Shown here: positions 49,151 through 58,154 of the stretch, one piece after another
Layout of the letters: every line of letters begins with the position of its first letter
How positions within the stretch are numbered: position 1 is the stretch's first letter
DNA from: CBDAUN01 sp965214615
Lineage (GTDB): Bacteria; Pseudomonadota; Gammaproteobacteria; Arenicellales; JAJDZL01
Direction: 5' to 3'
Assembly: GCA_965214615.1 (NCBI GenBank)
Contig: OZ243952.1
Location: 1,054,001-1,118,000, forward strand
Length of the DNA stretch: 64,000 nt
Program-made: the position numbers and the translations under genes
The notes under the pieces: generated by a model
The model's input: the letters and a program-made list of their open reading frames with translations, nothing else
The model's database searches: none
What the model was told of the DNA's origin: nothing

Positions 49151-50220
49151 GCGACCAACTTGTCAGGCTTGAAGGCATAAGCCGCTACTATGGCGATGTC
49201 GTGGCTGTAGACGATATCAATCTTTCCGTGGGTAAAGGTGAGTTTCTGGTTTTGCTCGGGCCGTCTGGAAGCGGTAAATCGACCATCCTTTCGATTATGG
49301 GCGGGTTTATTGAGCCGTCGTCGGGGAAGGTTCTCATTGACGGCGAGGATGTCACCGGCACCGCGCCGGCGTTTCGGCCGACGGCGACTGTTTTTCAGGA
49401 TTACGCGCTGTTTCCCCATATGACCGTGCGAGACAATGTCGGATTCGGGCTTGCGATGAGAAAGGTGCCGAAAGCCGAACGGGTCAAGCGTGCCGAGGCG
49501 TCGCTTGAAACAGTCGGATTGAAGGGGTTTGCAGACCGCGGCATCCATCAGCTTTCAGGCGGGCAGCGCCAGAGGGTGGCGCTCGCAAGGGCAATCGCCG
49601 TAGAGCCGGCGGTCTTGCTACTAGACGAGCCTTTGGGCGCGCTGGATTTGAAAATACGTCATCAGGTGCAAGAAGAACTGGTGCACCTGCAAAAGCAGTT
49701 GAAAACTACATTTGTCCATGTGACGCATGACCAGGACGAGGCGATGAGCATCGCCGACAACATCGCATTGATCAATCGCGGCAGGATTGAGGATCACGGT
49801 CCGCCGGAACGCATCTATCTTCGTCCGGCAACCTTGTTTGCTGCCAAGTTCATGGGTGAGAGCAACACCTTTGAAGGCGAAGTCGAATCCAGTCGGGACA
49901 ATCAGGTTTCTGTGAATTCCCCGTTTGGCCTGCTCGAATTTCCAGGTGCCTATGAGAAGGGAACGAAAGTGCACATTGTTCTACGGCCGGAGCAGATCGA
50001 GGTTGGAACTGGCGGTGATTCAGGCAATTCGCTCTCGCTTGGACAGGCGAAAGCGACCGAGATCGTATTTCGAGGCACGCACAAGATTTGCCGTGTGCAC
50101 GCCGGTTCCAAGATGGATACGGAACTGCAGCTGATGCTCCCTCCCAATCATGGCGTTGTGCCAGGAGACATGCTGGATCTGCGTGCCAGCATCACGGATG
50201 CCGTATTGCTGACCCGGTAG
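49147..50220 (+). CDS. potA: ABC importer ATPase, PotA-like
   Basis: This 357-residue ATPase has Walker A GPSGSGKST (near residue 38), the Q-loop FQDYALFPHM, the signature LSGGQRQRVALARA, Walker B AVLLLDEPLGALD and the switch HVTHDQDEA. A C-terminal TOBE domain starts at about 240 and ends VRASITD-like (LRASITDAVLLTR). It energises the PotBC permease. The start overlaps the potC stop as ATGA. It closes the importer operon; a DUF1989-GcvT gene follows after 176 bp. Confidence 0.93.
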   Translation: MSDQLVRLEGISRYYGDVVAVDDINLSVGKGEFLVLLGPSGSGKSTILSIMGGFIEPSSGKVLIDGEDVTGTAPAFRPTATVFQDYALFPHMTVRDNVGFGLAMRKVPKAERVKRAEASLETVGLKGFADRGIHQLSGGQRQRVALARAIAVEPAVLLLDEPLGALDLKIRHQVQEELVHLQKQLKTTFVHVTHDQDEAMSIADNIALINRGRIEDHGPPERIYLRPATLFAAKFMGESNTFEGEVESSRDNQVSVNSPFGLLEFPGAYEKGTKVHIVLRPEQIEVGTGGDSGNSLSLGQAKATEIVFRGTHKICRVHAGSKMDTELQLMLPPNHGVVPGDMLDLRASITDAVLLTR

Positions 50221-50396
50221 GGTCGATCGGGAATGATGCGCGCTGGTTTTTGTAGCCTGGCAATGAATGGGTGGGCTGGCTCCGCACGGGTGCGGTGAAG
50301 GCGTAGCAATTCAATTCGGCGGCGAATTGCGTTAGTGCCCCGTATAATTTGTGAATAATGTGAATTGACATCCGCAAAGCTGGGGGCTTTATACGC

Positions 50397-52760
50397 ATGA
50401 TCGGAGAGGGACAGTTTGGTCCGCAGGAGCGCTTGCGCGAACCGGGACTTGGCAGCCACTGGCTGGGTCGGGAGCGCTATGTCATTGCGGGCAATGCGGT
50501 TGTTGCGTTTCCGCTGCTTGAGGGTGATCATGTCGAACTTATTGATCCGGAAGGCTTGCAATGCGCACACATTGCAGCGGTGAATGCCCGCAGCGAATTG
50601 TGTACCGCTCAGCTCGGTCTGACGCCTAACGTCGACGCCGGGCAAATTTCCCAGTTGTTGTCGCTCGATACATCCGGCGCCGCCAAATTTCGTGCCAAGC
50701 TCAAGGCCATCGGGGTGGATCTTTCGGGCGCACGCGCAGCGCAGGTTCTTTCCGGACCTACCGAAGCCGGGTCCAGTATCGAATTCACGAGCGAGGCAGA
50801 CTGCATTGTACTGATCGCGGCACCAGGGGCCGACATGGAAGTGGATCAGCAGACTCCGCCGACGGATCTTATCGCCTGGGTGGTTCGAGCGCAGCCGCAG
50901 GCGAGTGTGAGCCATGAACTGCCGGATCCGCTTGCCGATCCGAGGCAGGATTTTCGAATCAAGGCGGCAAGTGCGACGAGCTATGTCGTCGAAGCGGGCC
51001 AGTACATCCAGGTCATTGATGTCGACGGCCGCCAGTGCTCGGATTTTCAATGTTTCGACGTCAAGTCGCTGGATCAGGGCGTAGAGCGCTGTCTTGATGC
51101 GACTGCTACGCGCACGATGGTGGGGTCCGCCTATCCGGCGCCCGGGCTGTATTCGAAATTCTTCGATGTGCAGCTTGAACCCGTAGTTGAGGTCATTCAG
51201 GATACCTGCGGGCGGCACGACAGTTTCGGTCTGGCGTGCACTGCAAAGCACTACGAGGATATGGGCTATCCCGGGCATGCGAACTGCTCGGACAATTTCA
51301 ACTATGCGCTGCAGCAGTATCCCATCGCCAGACGCAATGGCTGGATGGCGATCAATCTGTTTTTCAATACCTTTTTTGACGACTCATTCCAGCTGTATTC
51401 CGATGAGCCCTGGTCTCGGCCGGGCGACTATGTGCTGATGCGCGCTACAAAGGATCTGGTGTGTGTCACATCTTCATGCACCGATGACATTGACGCGGCA
51501 AACGCATGGGTTCCCACGGACATCCATGTTCGCGTCTACGACCATAGCGAGTTGTTCAAGCGTTCAATTGCAATTCGAAAAACTACCGACGCGGAGCCCG
51601 TCATGACCCAGGAAACTGCATTCCATAGCGAGACTTCGAAACTGACGAGAAACTACGTTGAATCCTCGGGCTACTGGGTGCCGAACTGCTATACCAATCA
51701 AGGCGCGATCGAAGAGTACTGGGCTTGCCGTGAGAACGCAGTCATTGTAGATTTGACTCCGTTGCGCAAGTATGAGGTTGTCGGGCCTGATTCCGAACTG
51801 CTGCTGCAGCGGTGCCTGCCCAGAGACATCCAGAAGCTTTCCGTAGGGCAGGTGACTTACACCGCGATGTGCAATCCGTCGGGGGGAATGATCGATGACG
51901 GCACTTTGTTCCGGCTCGGACGGGACAACTTCAGATGGATCGGCGGCTGTGACGGGTCCGGACTGTGGCTGCGCGAGCGGAATCAGGAAATGAAGCTGAA
52001 AGCCTGGGTGAAGAATGCGACCTCGCAAATCGCCAATATTCAGGTGCAAGGGCCAAAAAGCCGCGACATTCTCAGCAAGGTCATATGGACGCGTCCGGAT
52101 CAGGCGACTTTGGAAGAACTCGGCTGGTTCAGGTTTTCCGTTGCCAGAATCGGCGACAGCACCGGCATTGCCGTGGTGGTGTCGCGTACCGGTTTTACCG
52201 GAGAGCTTGGCTACGAAGTATTCTGCCATCCTAGTCATGCTTCGCAGGTCTGGCAGGCGATTATGGAAGCTGGCAAGGACGAAAGCATCAAGCCTATGGG
52301 AATGGAGGCGTTGGACATCCTGCGCATTGAAGCCGGCCTGATTCTCGCGGGCAACGAGTTTTGCGAGCAGACTGATCCGTTTGAAGCCGGGATCGGCTTT
52401 TCGGTGCCGCTCAAGACAAAGACCGACGACTTTATCGGGCGCGATGCCCTTAAACAGCGATACTTGGCGCCGCAGCGCAAACTGGTCGGCCTGGAGCTTG
52501 CTGGACGCGAACTGGCAGGAACAGGCGACGGGGTCTATAGCGGACGCTACAAGGTGGGTGAAATTACCAGTGCGACGTTTTCCCCGGTTCTTGGCAAGAA
52601 CATCGCCCTTTGCCGCATGAATGTCGAATATAGCGAAGACGGCACTGAACTGGAGATCGGCAAGCTCGATGGGCATCAAAAGCGGATTCCTGTCGTCGTG
52701 GTTCCCTATCCGCACTTCGATCCTGGAAAAAAACGAGTCCGAGGCCAATATCCGGACTAG
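50397..52760 (+). CDS. Fusion of DUF1989 (urea-carboxylase-associated) and aminomethyltransferase (GcvT) domains
   Basis: This 787-residue protein has three parts. Residues 1-165 form a beta-rich domain that may be a degenerate DUF1989-like unit (VVAFPLLEGDHVELIDPEGL). Residues about 180-390 are DUF1989: GQYIQVIDVDGRQCSDFQCF, TMVGSAYPAPGLYSKFFDV, IQDTCGRHDSFGLACTAKHY and INLFFNTFFDDSF. Residues about 400-787 are a GcvT-type folate-binding domain (CRENAVIVDLTPLRKYEVVG, VSRTGFTGELGYEVFCH, MGMEALDILRIEAGLILAG). DUF1989 proteins include the carboxyguanidine deiminase subunits of guanidine breakdown. GcvT domains pass C1 units to tetrahydrofolate. The fusion may combine C-N cleavage with methyl capture. 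Confidence 0.85.
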   Translation: MIGEGQFGPQERLREPGLGSHWLGRERYVIAGNAVVAFPLLEGDHVELIDPEGLQCAHIAAVNARSELCTAQLGLTPNVDAGQISQLLSLDTSGAAKFRAKLKAIGVDLSGARAAQVLSGPTEAGSSIEFTSEADCIVLIAAPGADMEVDQQTPPTDLIAWVVRAQPQASVSHELPDPLADPRQDFRIKAASATSYVVEAGQYIQVIDVDGRQCSDFQCFDVKSLDQGVERCLDATATRTMVGSAYPAPGLYSKFFDVQLEPVVEVIQDTCGRHDSFGLACTAKHYEDMGYPGHANCSDNFNYALQQYPIARRNGWMAINLFFNTFFDDSFQLYSDEPWSRPGDYVLMRATKDLVCVTSSCTDDIDAANAWVPTDIHVRVYDHSELFKRSIAIRKTTDAEPVMTQETAFHSETSKLTRNYVESSGYWVPNCYTNQGAIEEYWACRENAVIVDLTPLRKYEVVGPDSELLLQRCLPRDIQKLSVGQVTYTAMCNPSGGMIDDGTLFRLGRDNFRWIGGCDGSGLWLRERNQEMKLKAWVKNATSQIANIQVQGPKSRDILSKVIWTRPDQATLEELGWFRFSVARIGDSTGIAVVVSRTGFTGELGYEVFCHPSHASQVWQAIMEAGKDESIKPMGMEALDILRIEAGLILAGNEFCEQTDPFEAGIGFSVPLKTKTDDFIGRDALKQRYLAPQRKLVGLELAGRELAGTGDGVYSGRYKVGEITSATFSPVLGKNIALCRMNVEYSEDGTELEIGKLDGHQKRIPVVVVPYPHFDPGKKRVRGQYPD

Positions 52761-52775
52761 CGCAATAATAGGGCG

Positions 52776-52792
52776 TGTTTCATGCTGAAACA
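52776..52792. repeat. Small perfect hairpin after the DUF1989-GcvT gene
   Basis: TGTTTCA and TGAAACA flank TGC, 16 bp after the stop codon. There is no T-run, so its role is unclear. Confidence 0.35.
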
Positions 52793-52899
52793 ATGACTGG
52801 CGACAGGTCCAAGCTTGTCGTTTGAATGGCAGATTGCTCTAAAGTTGGTTCGAGATCAGAATTGTTGAGCAACCCCACCTGATCGGTACGGAGATCGTA

Positions 52900-53369
52900 A
52901 TGGGGGACAGGCGCTATTTGCTGATCCAGAGAATCTACTTCCTTGTCTCGGGGGTGTTTTTCTCGGATTCGGTGTGTTAACTTTTCTGGATGTCCCAGGC
53001 ATGGGGTCGCTGTTGGGCCTTGAACCCGTGGGTGTGCATGGTGAGATAGAAATTCAAGTCACATACGGCGGGTTGGTTATCGCTTCTGCGTTACTGATGT
53101 TTTCGGGCTTGTTCAATCGCTTCTTCGCAGTAGCGGCACTGGTCGCAATGATTATTCAGGCGGGCGGAGTGATGATTACGCGACTGGTCGTCCAATTGAT
53201 CGATGGATTCACTAATATCCAAACGCTGGGGGCGGCAATAGAATTTGGATTGTCTGGGATTGCACTATTCCTACTAAAGGCGGCAATCAATCGAGCCAGG
53301 AATGCGACCCATGATGGAGGTGCCTTGAACGTCGACAATTTACCCGGATTTCTCCGGCTGACGCCATGA
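52900..53369 (+). pseudogene. DUF4345-like membrane protein with a frameshift
   Basis: The true start is probably the ATG at 52900 after ACGGAGAT, giving MGDRRYLLIQRIYFLVSGVFF, which then stops early. The continuation GFGVLTFLDVPGMGSLLGL lies one frame away. One extra T in the T5 run near 52960 would join the parts into FFLGFGVLTFLD, a natural membrane sequence. The rest has three or four membrane segments (ALLMFSGLFNRFFAVAALVA). Either the gene is broken or the base is a sequencing or assembly error. Its stop overlaps the MttB-like start as ATGA. Confidence 0.6.
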
Positions 53370-54907
53370 ACAAGCCAAAATCTCCGGCATGCGATCTGCG
53401 AACACGTCGAGGACGTCGCTACCGGCATGAAACGCCTCCGGAAGTTCAGACATTCCGATCCCGCGAAATTCCGGCCTATCAACTTCTGGACGATGCCGCC
53501 CTGGCTGCAATCGAAGATCAGGCGGACTGGATCCTGCACCGCATCGGCGTCGAATTTCGCGGCGATACTGTCGCACTTGATCTTTTTGCTGACGCCGGAG
53601 CAAAGGTGGACAAGGCAAGAGTGACCTTCGAGCCTGGTCTGGCTCGTCAGATTTGTGCTGCAGCGCCATCGGAATTTCAGCTTCGCGGCCGAGACGCGGC
53701 GTCAACAGTCACACTCGGAGGTCGCAACGTAGTTCTGATGCCCGGATACGGGTCCCCATTTGTGACTGACATTGAAAACGGTCGGCGCTACGCGACGCTG
53801 GAGGATTTTCGCAACTTTGTAAAACTGACCTACAGTTCGCCCTGGCTACACCATTCAGGAGGAACTGTTGTCGAGCCGACCGACGTCCCCGTGAACAAAC
53901 GGCATTTGGACATGATGCTGGCGCATCTGACTCTTTCGACCAAGCCGTTCATGGGTGGTGTCACATCGCCGGAGCGGGCGAAGGACAGCATAGATATGGC
54001 CCGAATCGCCTTCGGGCGCAGCTATATGGAAAGCCATGCGGTCATGCAGGCCAACATCAACGTGAATTCTCCACTGGTCTATGATGACTCGATGTCGGGC
54101 GCGTTGCGGGTCTATGCGCAGGCCGGTCAATGCGTCTGCGTGTCTCCAGCGATATTTGCAGGAGCCATGGGTCCGCTGCTGCCGGCCGCCGTCGCCGCGC
54201 AGACGCTCGCAGAAACAATGGCGGGCATCGCGCTTGCACAGCTGGTGCGTCCCGGCTGCCCGGCGGTGTTCGGCAGTTTTCACTCGACAATCAATCTCAG
54301 AACTGGAAGCCTGACCTTCGGATCACCCGAGGCCAATCTGACAACTATGGCGCTATCGCAGCTCGGACATCGGCTGGGGGTGCCGGTGCGCTCCGGCGGC
54401 GGGCAGATCACGTCCTCCAATGCGCCGGACGGGCAGGCGATGCAGGACAGTGCCGGAGCGATGTGGTCCACTCTGTTGTCCGGTGCGCATCAGATCTGGC
54501 ATGCGGCAGGCTGGCTTGAGGGCGGGCTGGTGATGTCATACGAGAAATTCATCATGGATCTCGATCATTGCGGAGCAATGATGAAGATGCTGCAGGGCAT
54601 TGATGTGACTGAAGACGCCTTTGGCCGCGACGCCTATCTTGAAACAGGTCCGGGCGAGAGTTTCCTTACGACGACGCACACCCTGCGACATTACGCCAAG
54701 GCAAATTACGAGCCTTCGATCCCGGATGCCGGTCCATTCGAGATGTGGCAGGAAGACGGCAGCCTGACAATGGATCAGCGCGCTGCGGCGCGCTGGAAGC
54801 AAATGCTAGCCGACTACAGGGAGCCTAAAATGGACAGCGCCATTCAAATGGCGCTCGCGGAATTCGTCCGGGAGCGCAAATCATCAATGCCTGACGAATG
54901 GCATTAG
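53366..54907 (+). CDS. Trimethylamine methyltransferase family protein (MttB-like, non-pyrrolysine)
   Basis: This 513-residue protein is a COG5598 MttB homologue: IPAYQLLDDAALAAIEDQAD, HRIGVEFRGDTVALDLFADA, the conserved HHSGGTVVEPTDVPVNKRHL, SPLVYDDSMSGALRVYAQAG, AVFGSFHSTINLRTG and EPSIPDAGPFEMWQEDG. The frame has no internal TAG, so the pyrrolysine of the archaeal enzyme is absent. Non-Pyl members such as MtgB demethylate quaternary amines like glycine betaine onto a corrinoid protein. No corrinoid gene is adjacent; the nearest are at 6771 and 25241. It is followed after 19 bp by a GcvT paralogue. Confidence 0.92.
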   Translation: MNKPKSPACDLRTRRGRRYRHETPPEVQTFRSREIPAYQLLDDAALAAIEDQADWILHRIGVEFRGDTVALDLFADAGAKVDKARVTFEPGLARQICAAAPSEFQLRGRDAASTVTLGGRNVVLMPGYGSPFVTDIENGRRYATLEDFRNFVKLTYSSPWLHHSGGTVVEPTDVPVNKRHLDMMLAHLTLSTKPFMGGVTSPERAKDSIDMARIAFGRSYMESHAVMQANINVNSPLVYDDSMSGALRVYAQAGQCVCVSPAIFAGAMGPLLPAAVAAQTLAETMAGIALAQLVRPGCPAVFGSFHSTINLRTGSLTFGSPEANLTTMALSQLGHRLGVPVRSGGGQITSSNAPDGQAMQDSAGAMWSTLLSGAHQIWHAAGWLEGGLVMSYEKFIMDLDHCGAMMKMLQGIDVTEDAFGRDAYLETGPGESFLTTTHTLRHYAKANYEPSIPDAGPFEMWQEDGSLTMDQRAAARWKQMLADYREPKMDSAIQMALAEFVRERKSSMPDEWH

Positions 54908-54926
54908 TACCCAAGGAGAAATCGAA

Positions 54927-56018
54927 ATGACAGAAGAACTGAGCCGCACCTCGGCTCTTGCCTCACGCCACGCCGCGCTTGGTTCGGGACTCGAGGATTG
55001 GAACGGAATGGGAACCGCATGGAGTTACGACTCCGACCCGAACGATGAGCATGACGCGGTGCGCGAACGTGCAGGGATGTTCGACATGTCGCCGCTGAAG
55101 AAGGTGCTGGTTCGAGGCTCGGACGCGCAGGCGGTACTCGACCACCTGACTACGAGAGACATGTCCCGCATCAGACCCGGAAAATCGGCCTATCTTTGCG
55201 TCCTGACCGAGCAGGGCGGGATTGCCGACGATGCGATTGTTTCCAATAACGGCGACGACGAGTGGATGATCGTGCACGGTTCGGGCGGAACGATGGAGTT
55301 GCTCGAGGAATCAGCCGCAGGGTGCGATGCAGCGCTTGAATTCACCGACGAATTGCATGATCTTTCGGTGCAGGGACCGGCTTCGTGCGGAATCCTCAAT
55401 GCCCATTGCGACATCGATCTGACAGGACTGACCTATTTCGATCACGCCGCGGCGCACCTTTTCGGACATGACTGCCGTATTTCGCGAACAGGATATTCCG
55501 GCGAAAGGGGCTACGAGATCTTTGCTGACGGTTCTGTAATCGGAGAGATCTGGGATGCCCTGGTCGGCGAAGGCGTCATGCCCTGTTCATTTACTGCGCT
55601 CGACAAGGTGCGCATTGAGGCCGGACTGCTGTTCTACGGCTATGACATGACTGAAAGCAACACGCCCTGGGAGGTCGGTCTTGGCTATGCCGTAAGCAAG
55701 GACAAGGGCGATTATCGGGGCAGGCAGGCTGTGTGGGCTGCAAGGGGGAAAGAGGCGGTCATCAATGTCTGCATCGACATCGATCATTCAGACATGGTTG
55801 AAGGCGGAGAATCGCTGCTGCTCGACGGCGCCGATGTCGGCGTCGTCAACAGTCCGTGCTATTCGCAACGGATGAACAAGTCCCTTGCGCTTGCCCACAT
55901 CAAGCCTGGCATTGCGCCCGGAACGCAGATAAATGTCGTCGGCGAGTCAATATCGACAACTGCCAAAGTGCTCGAGATTCCTGTCTATGACCCGAGAAAA
56001 TTACGCACCCACGCGTGA
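54927..56018 (+). CDS. Aminomethyltransferase family protein (GcvT-like)
   Basis: This 363-residue protein has the GcvT/DmdA-type folate-binding fold: RERAGMFDMSPLKKVLVRGS, DAQAVLDHLTTRDMSRIRPG, ISRTGYSGERGYEIFADGSV, FTALDKVRIEAGLLFYGYDM and GYAVSKDKGDYRGRQAVWAA. Such proteins move a methyl or methylene group from an amine or sulfonium compound to tetrahydrofolate. It lacks partner glycine-cleavage genes (gcvP, gcvH), so a demethylase role is more likely than glycine cleavage. A strong AAGGAGAAATCGAA site precedes the ATG. It is cotranscribed with the MttB-like gene and convergent with the CocE-type gene. Confidence 0.9.
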   Translation: MTEELSRTSALASRHAALGSGLEDWNGMGTAWSYDSDPNDEHDAVRERAGMFDMSPLKKVLVRGSDAQAVLDHLTTRDMSRIRPGKSAYLCVLTEQGGIADDAIVSNNGDDEWMIVHGSGGTMELLEESAAGCDAALEFTDELHDLSVQGPASCGILNAHCDIDLTGLTYFDHAAAHLFGHDCRISRTGYSGERGYEIFADGSVIGEIWDALVGEGVMPCSFTALDKVRIEAGLLFYGYDMTESNTPWEVGLGYAVSKDKGDYRGRQAVWAARGKEAVINVCIDIDHSDMVEGGESLLLDGADVGVVNSPCYSQRMNKSLALAHIKPGIAPGTQINVVGESISTTAKVLEIPVYDPRKLRTHA

Positions 56019-56138
56019 ATGTCCGATTGGACGCACATTGGAAGTTCGGCAGCTCTCTTGCAAATGCGCGATTCGCCGCTATCGTGCAAGAGGGCGGCCG
56101 CGGATGATGACCGGCAGTTTGAGGAAGAGGTTCGCAAG

Positions 56139-58136
56139 TTAGAAGAAATCTCTTGGAAATTTCTTGTTTTCGCTTCGCCGGTAGATTTCCGATTCGCCTT
56201 CCCATGCAGTCATCTCAGTGGCAAGATAGAAAAAGTTACGGTCGCATGTCATTTTGGTGCGGGCCAGCGTCGTGGTCTGCCATTCGGCGCCTCGTGCGAA
56301 TTCCCATTGCCATTCGTATTGCGCTGACGCGGTCAGCGGATCGTCAGGGTGAATCGAATACTGCTGCAGCGAACGCGAGCCCATTTCCAGTCCGTTATCG
56401 CTGAACCGAACCTTTCCGTTGTCAGAGTCGATGATCAGCTCCGTGAATCCGGACTCGGACTCGGCCCGGACACTCCGGTTCAACTTTCCGGGTCGCAGTT
56501 CCTGCGTTGTGACTGTCGGTTCGGGAGCGATCGGCGGCTCGAATCGGGACACTCGCCCCGGGTTTGATGCCGATCGAATCGGAAGGCTCAATTCGCTCAC
56601 GCCGGTATCGACTGTCACAGTTGCCGGATAGGGAGTCGGCCACGCCATCGGCCAGTAGCTGGTGGATACCGCGACTCGAAGCCGATGATTCCTGGGAACG
56701 ACGTAGCCCGTGTGGTTGAGCCCGATGTCAACTGTATGCGTCTCATCGACGGACAGCGCCTGCGGGCTGTCCTTGCCGTGCCGATAGCACAGGTTCTTGA
56801 TTCCTCGGCTGATCAATGTGCTTTTGCCATCGGCTCCGACATCGCAAATCCGCACGGCGATCAGCGCCTCAGACTGGTTGCAGCTGAGTTTCAGCCGCAA
56901 TTGCGGGTTGCCCAGGATTGATAGCGGATGCTCAAGAGGTGCGCTGTCAAAGACAAGCGACCCGCGATCCTCGTCTTGCTGGTCGCCCGGCATCTCGTCG
57001 CTGATCCCGAAAGCGAACCACGGCATATATTCGCCGCTTTGAAGTCCGACCGTTTGCGGCGAATGAATTTCAAGGCGGCTCGCAGCCGGCTGCGAATATT
57101 CAAGGCTGCCATTGTCCAGAAACAGTTTCAGATCCGTCACGTTCGGCGAAGGCCAGGCCGGTTCGCCGACCCATCTGCCGGGGCGGTGATCGTAGTACGG
57201 CTGCGGGTCGACGCCATCCATCAAATAGGCGAGATAGCGGTCTTCGCGCATGATTCCCGTGTCCATGCCTTTGAGCCATTCGTCGAACCAGCGCCTGGCG
57301 TCCTGCAAGAATCCGATTTGCGGTCCCGGGATTCCCATATGCGGATAGCGATGGCACCAAGGTCCCTGCAGGCCGCGTGTCGGACAGTCCAGATTCTGCA
57401 GCAACCGGCTGACGGTGTTGGGCCAGCAGTCATAGTGTCCGCTGACTGCGTACACAGGGATTGTGATTGACGAATAGTCCACGCCGACGGACCCGCGCAG
57501 CCAGTAATCGTCTTCACGCTGGTGAGTAAGCCATTGTTCGAGATAATGCGGCGCCTTATCGAGACGCTTTAGCCAAAGATCTCGCCACCTGTCTCCGATC
57601 AGCCCAGGGTCCGGAGGGCGGGCGTTGTAGCCGAACATGATTGCCGCCCAGCCGATGGTCTGCCCGACCATGCATCCCATGTAGTAGCCGCCGTCGTCAT
57701 AGTAGCGAAATTCGGTTGCACCGACAGCGATCAAGGCTTTCAGCGCTTTCGGGTTGCGGCTGGCAAGCAGCAACCCTGAAATTCCGCCCCAGGATATTCC
57801 GATGGTGCCGACATTTCCGTCGCACCAGGTCTGCCTGGCCAGCCATTCGACAACCTCGACGCCGTCGTCTATTTCGGTTTCCGAATACTCGTCGTATAGC
57901 ACTCCGTCGGAACTGCCCGAACCCCTCATGTCCACACGAACGCAGACATATCCGTGCCCGGCAAACCACGCGATTGTCGCCGAATCCCTTGCCGCTGTGA
58001 AGTCGTCCTTGCGGTAGGGAATGTATTCCAATATCACTGGCGAAGGTTTTCGATTGTCATCCGCAGTCCATATGCGAGCTCCGAGGCGGGCTCCGTCTGA
58101 CATTGGAATCCAGCAATCCTTGGCTTCAATTTTCAT
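56139..58136 (-). CDS. CocE/NonD family hydrolase (X-Pro dipeptidyl-peptidase-like)
   Basis: This 665-residue protein has the alpha/beta-hydrolase core LGARIWTADDNRKPSPVILE, VRVDMRGSGSSDG, the nucleophile elbow GISWGGISG, the acid in YAVSGHYDCWPN and the His in GPWCHRYPH. A jelly-roll C-terminal domain follows from about residue 330. Family members hydrolyse cocaine, glutaryl-7-ACA, other esters or amides, and X-Pro peptides. No signal peptide is visible, so it is probably cytosolic. It is the last gene of the Dpp-type operon, 18 bp after the second ATPase, which suggests it cleaves an imported peptide-like or amide compound. Confidence 0.9.
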   Translation of the reverse strand: MKIEAKDCWIPMSDGARLGARIWTADDNRKPSPVILEYIPYRKDDFTAARDSATIAWFAGHGYVCVRVDMRGSGSSDGVLYDEYSETEIDDGVEVVEWLARQTWCDGNVGTIGISWGGISGLLLASRNPKALKALIAVGATEFRYYDDGGYYMGCMVGQTIGWAAIMFGYNARPPDPGLIGDRWRDLWLKRLDKAPHYLEQWLTHQREDDYWLRGSVGVDYSSITIPVYAVSGHYDCWPNTVSRLLQNLDCPTRGLQGPWCHRYPHMGIPGPQIGFLQDARRWFDEWLKGMDTGIMREDRYLAYLMDGVDPQPYYDHRPGRWVGEPAWPSPNVTDLKLFLDNGSLEYSQPAASRLEIHSPQTVGLQSGEYMPWFAFGISDEMPGDQQDEDRGSLVFDSAPLEHPLSILGNPQLRLKLSCNQSEALIAVRICDVGADGKSTLISRGIKNLCYRHGKDSPQALSVDETHTVDIGLNHTGYVVPRNHRLRVAVSTSYWPMAWPTPYPATVTVDTGVSELSLPIRSASNPGRVSRFEPPIAPEPTVTTQELRPGKLNRSVRAESESGFTELIIDSDNGKVRFSDNGLEMGSRSLQQYSIHPDDPLTASAQYEWQWEFARGAEWQTTTLARTKMTCDRNFFYLATEMTAWEGESEIYRRSENKKFPRDFF

Positions 58137-58154
58137 AGTATCGTCAAGCTGCGG

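Noticed and set aside
53366..54907. Pyrrolysine-containing trimethylamine methyltransferase
   Set aside because: The frame has no in-frame TAG before its end and no pyl genes are seen; it belongs to the non-pyrrolysine branch.
54927..56018. Glycine cleavage T protein of a complete glycine cleavage system
   Set aside because: No gcvP or gcvH is nearby, and the neighbour is an MttB-like demethylase; a C1-transfer demethylase is more likely.
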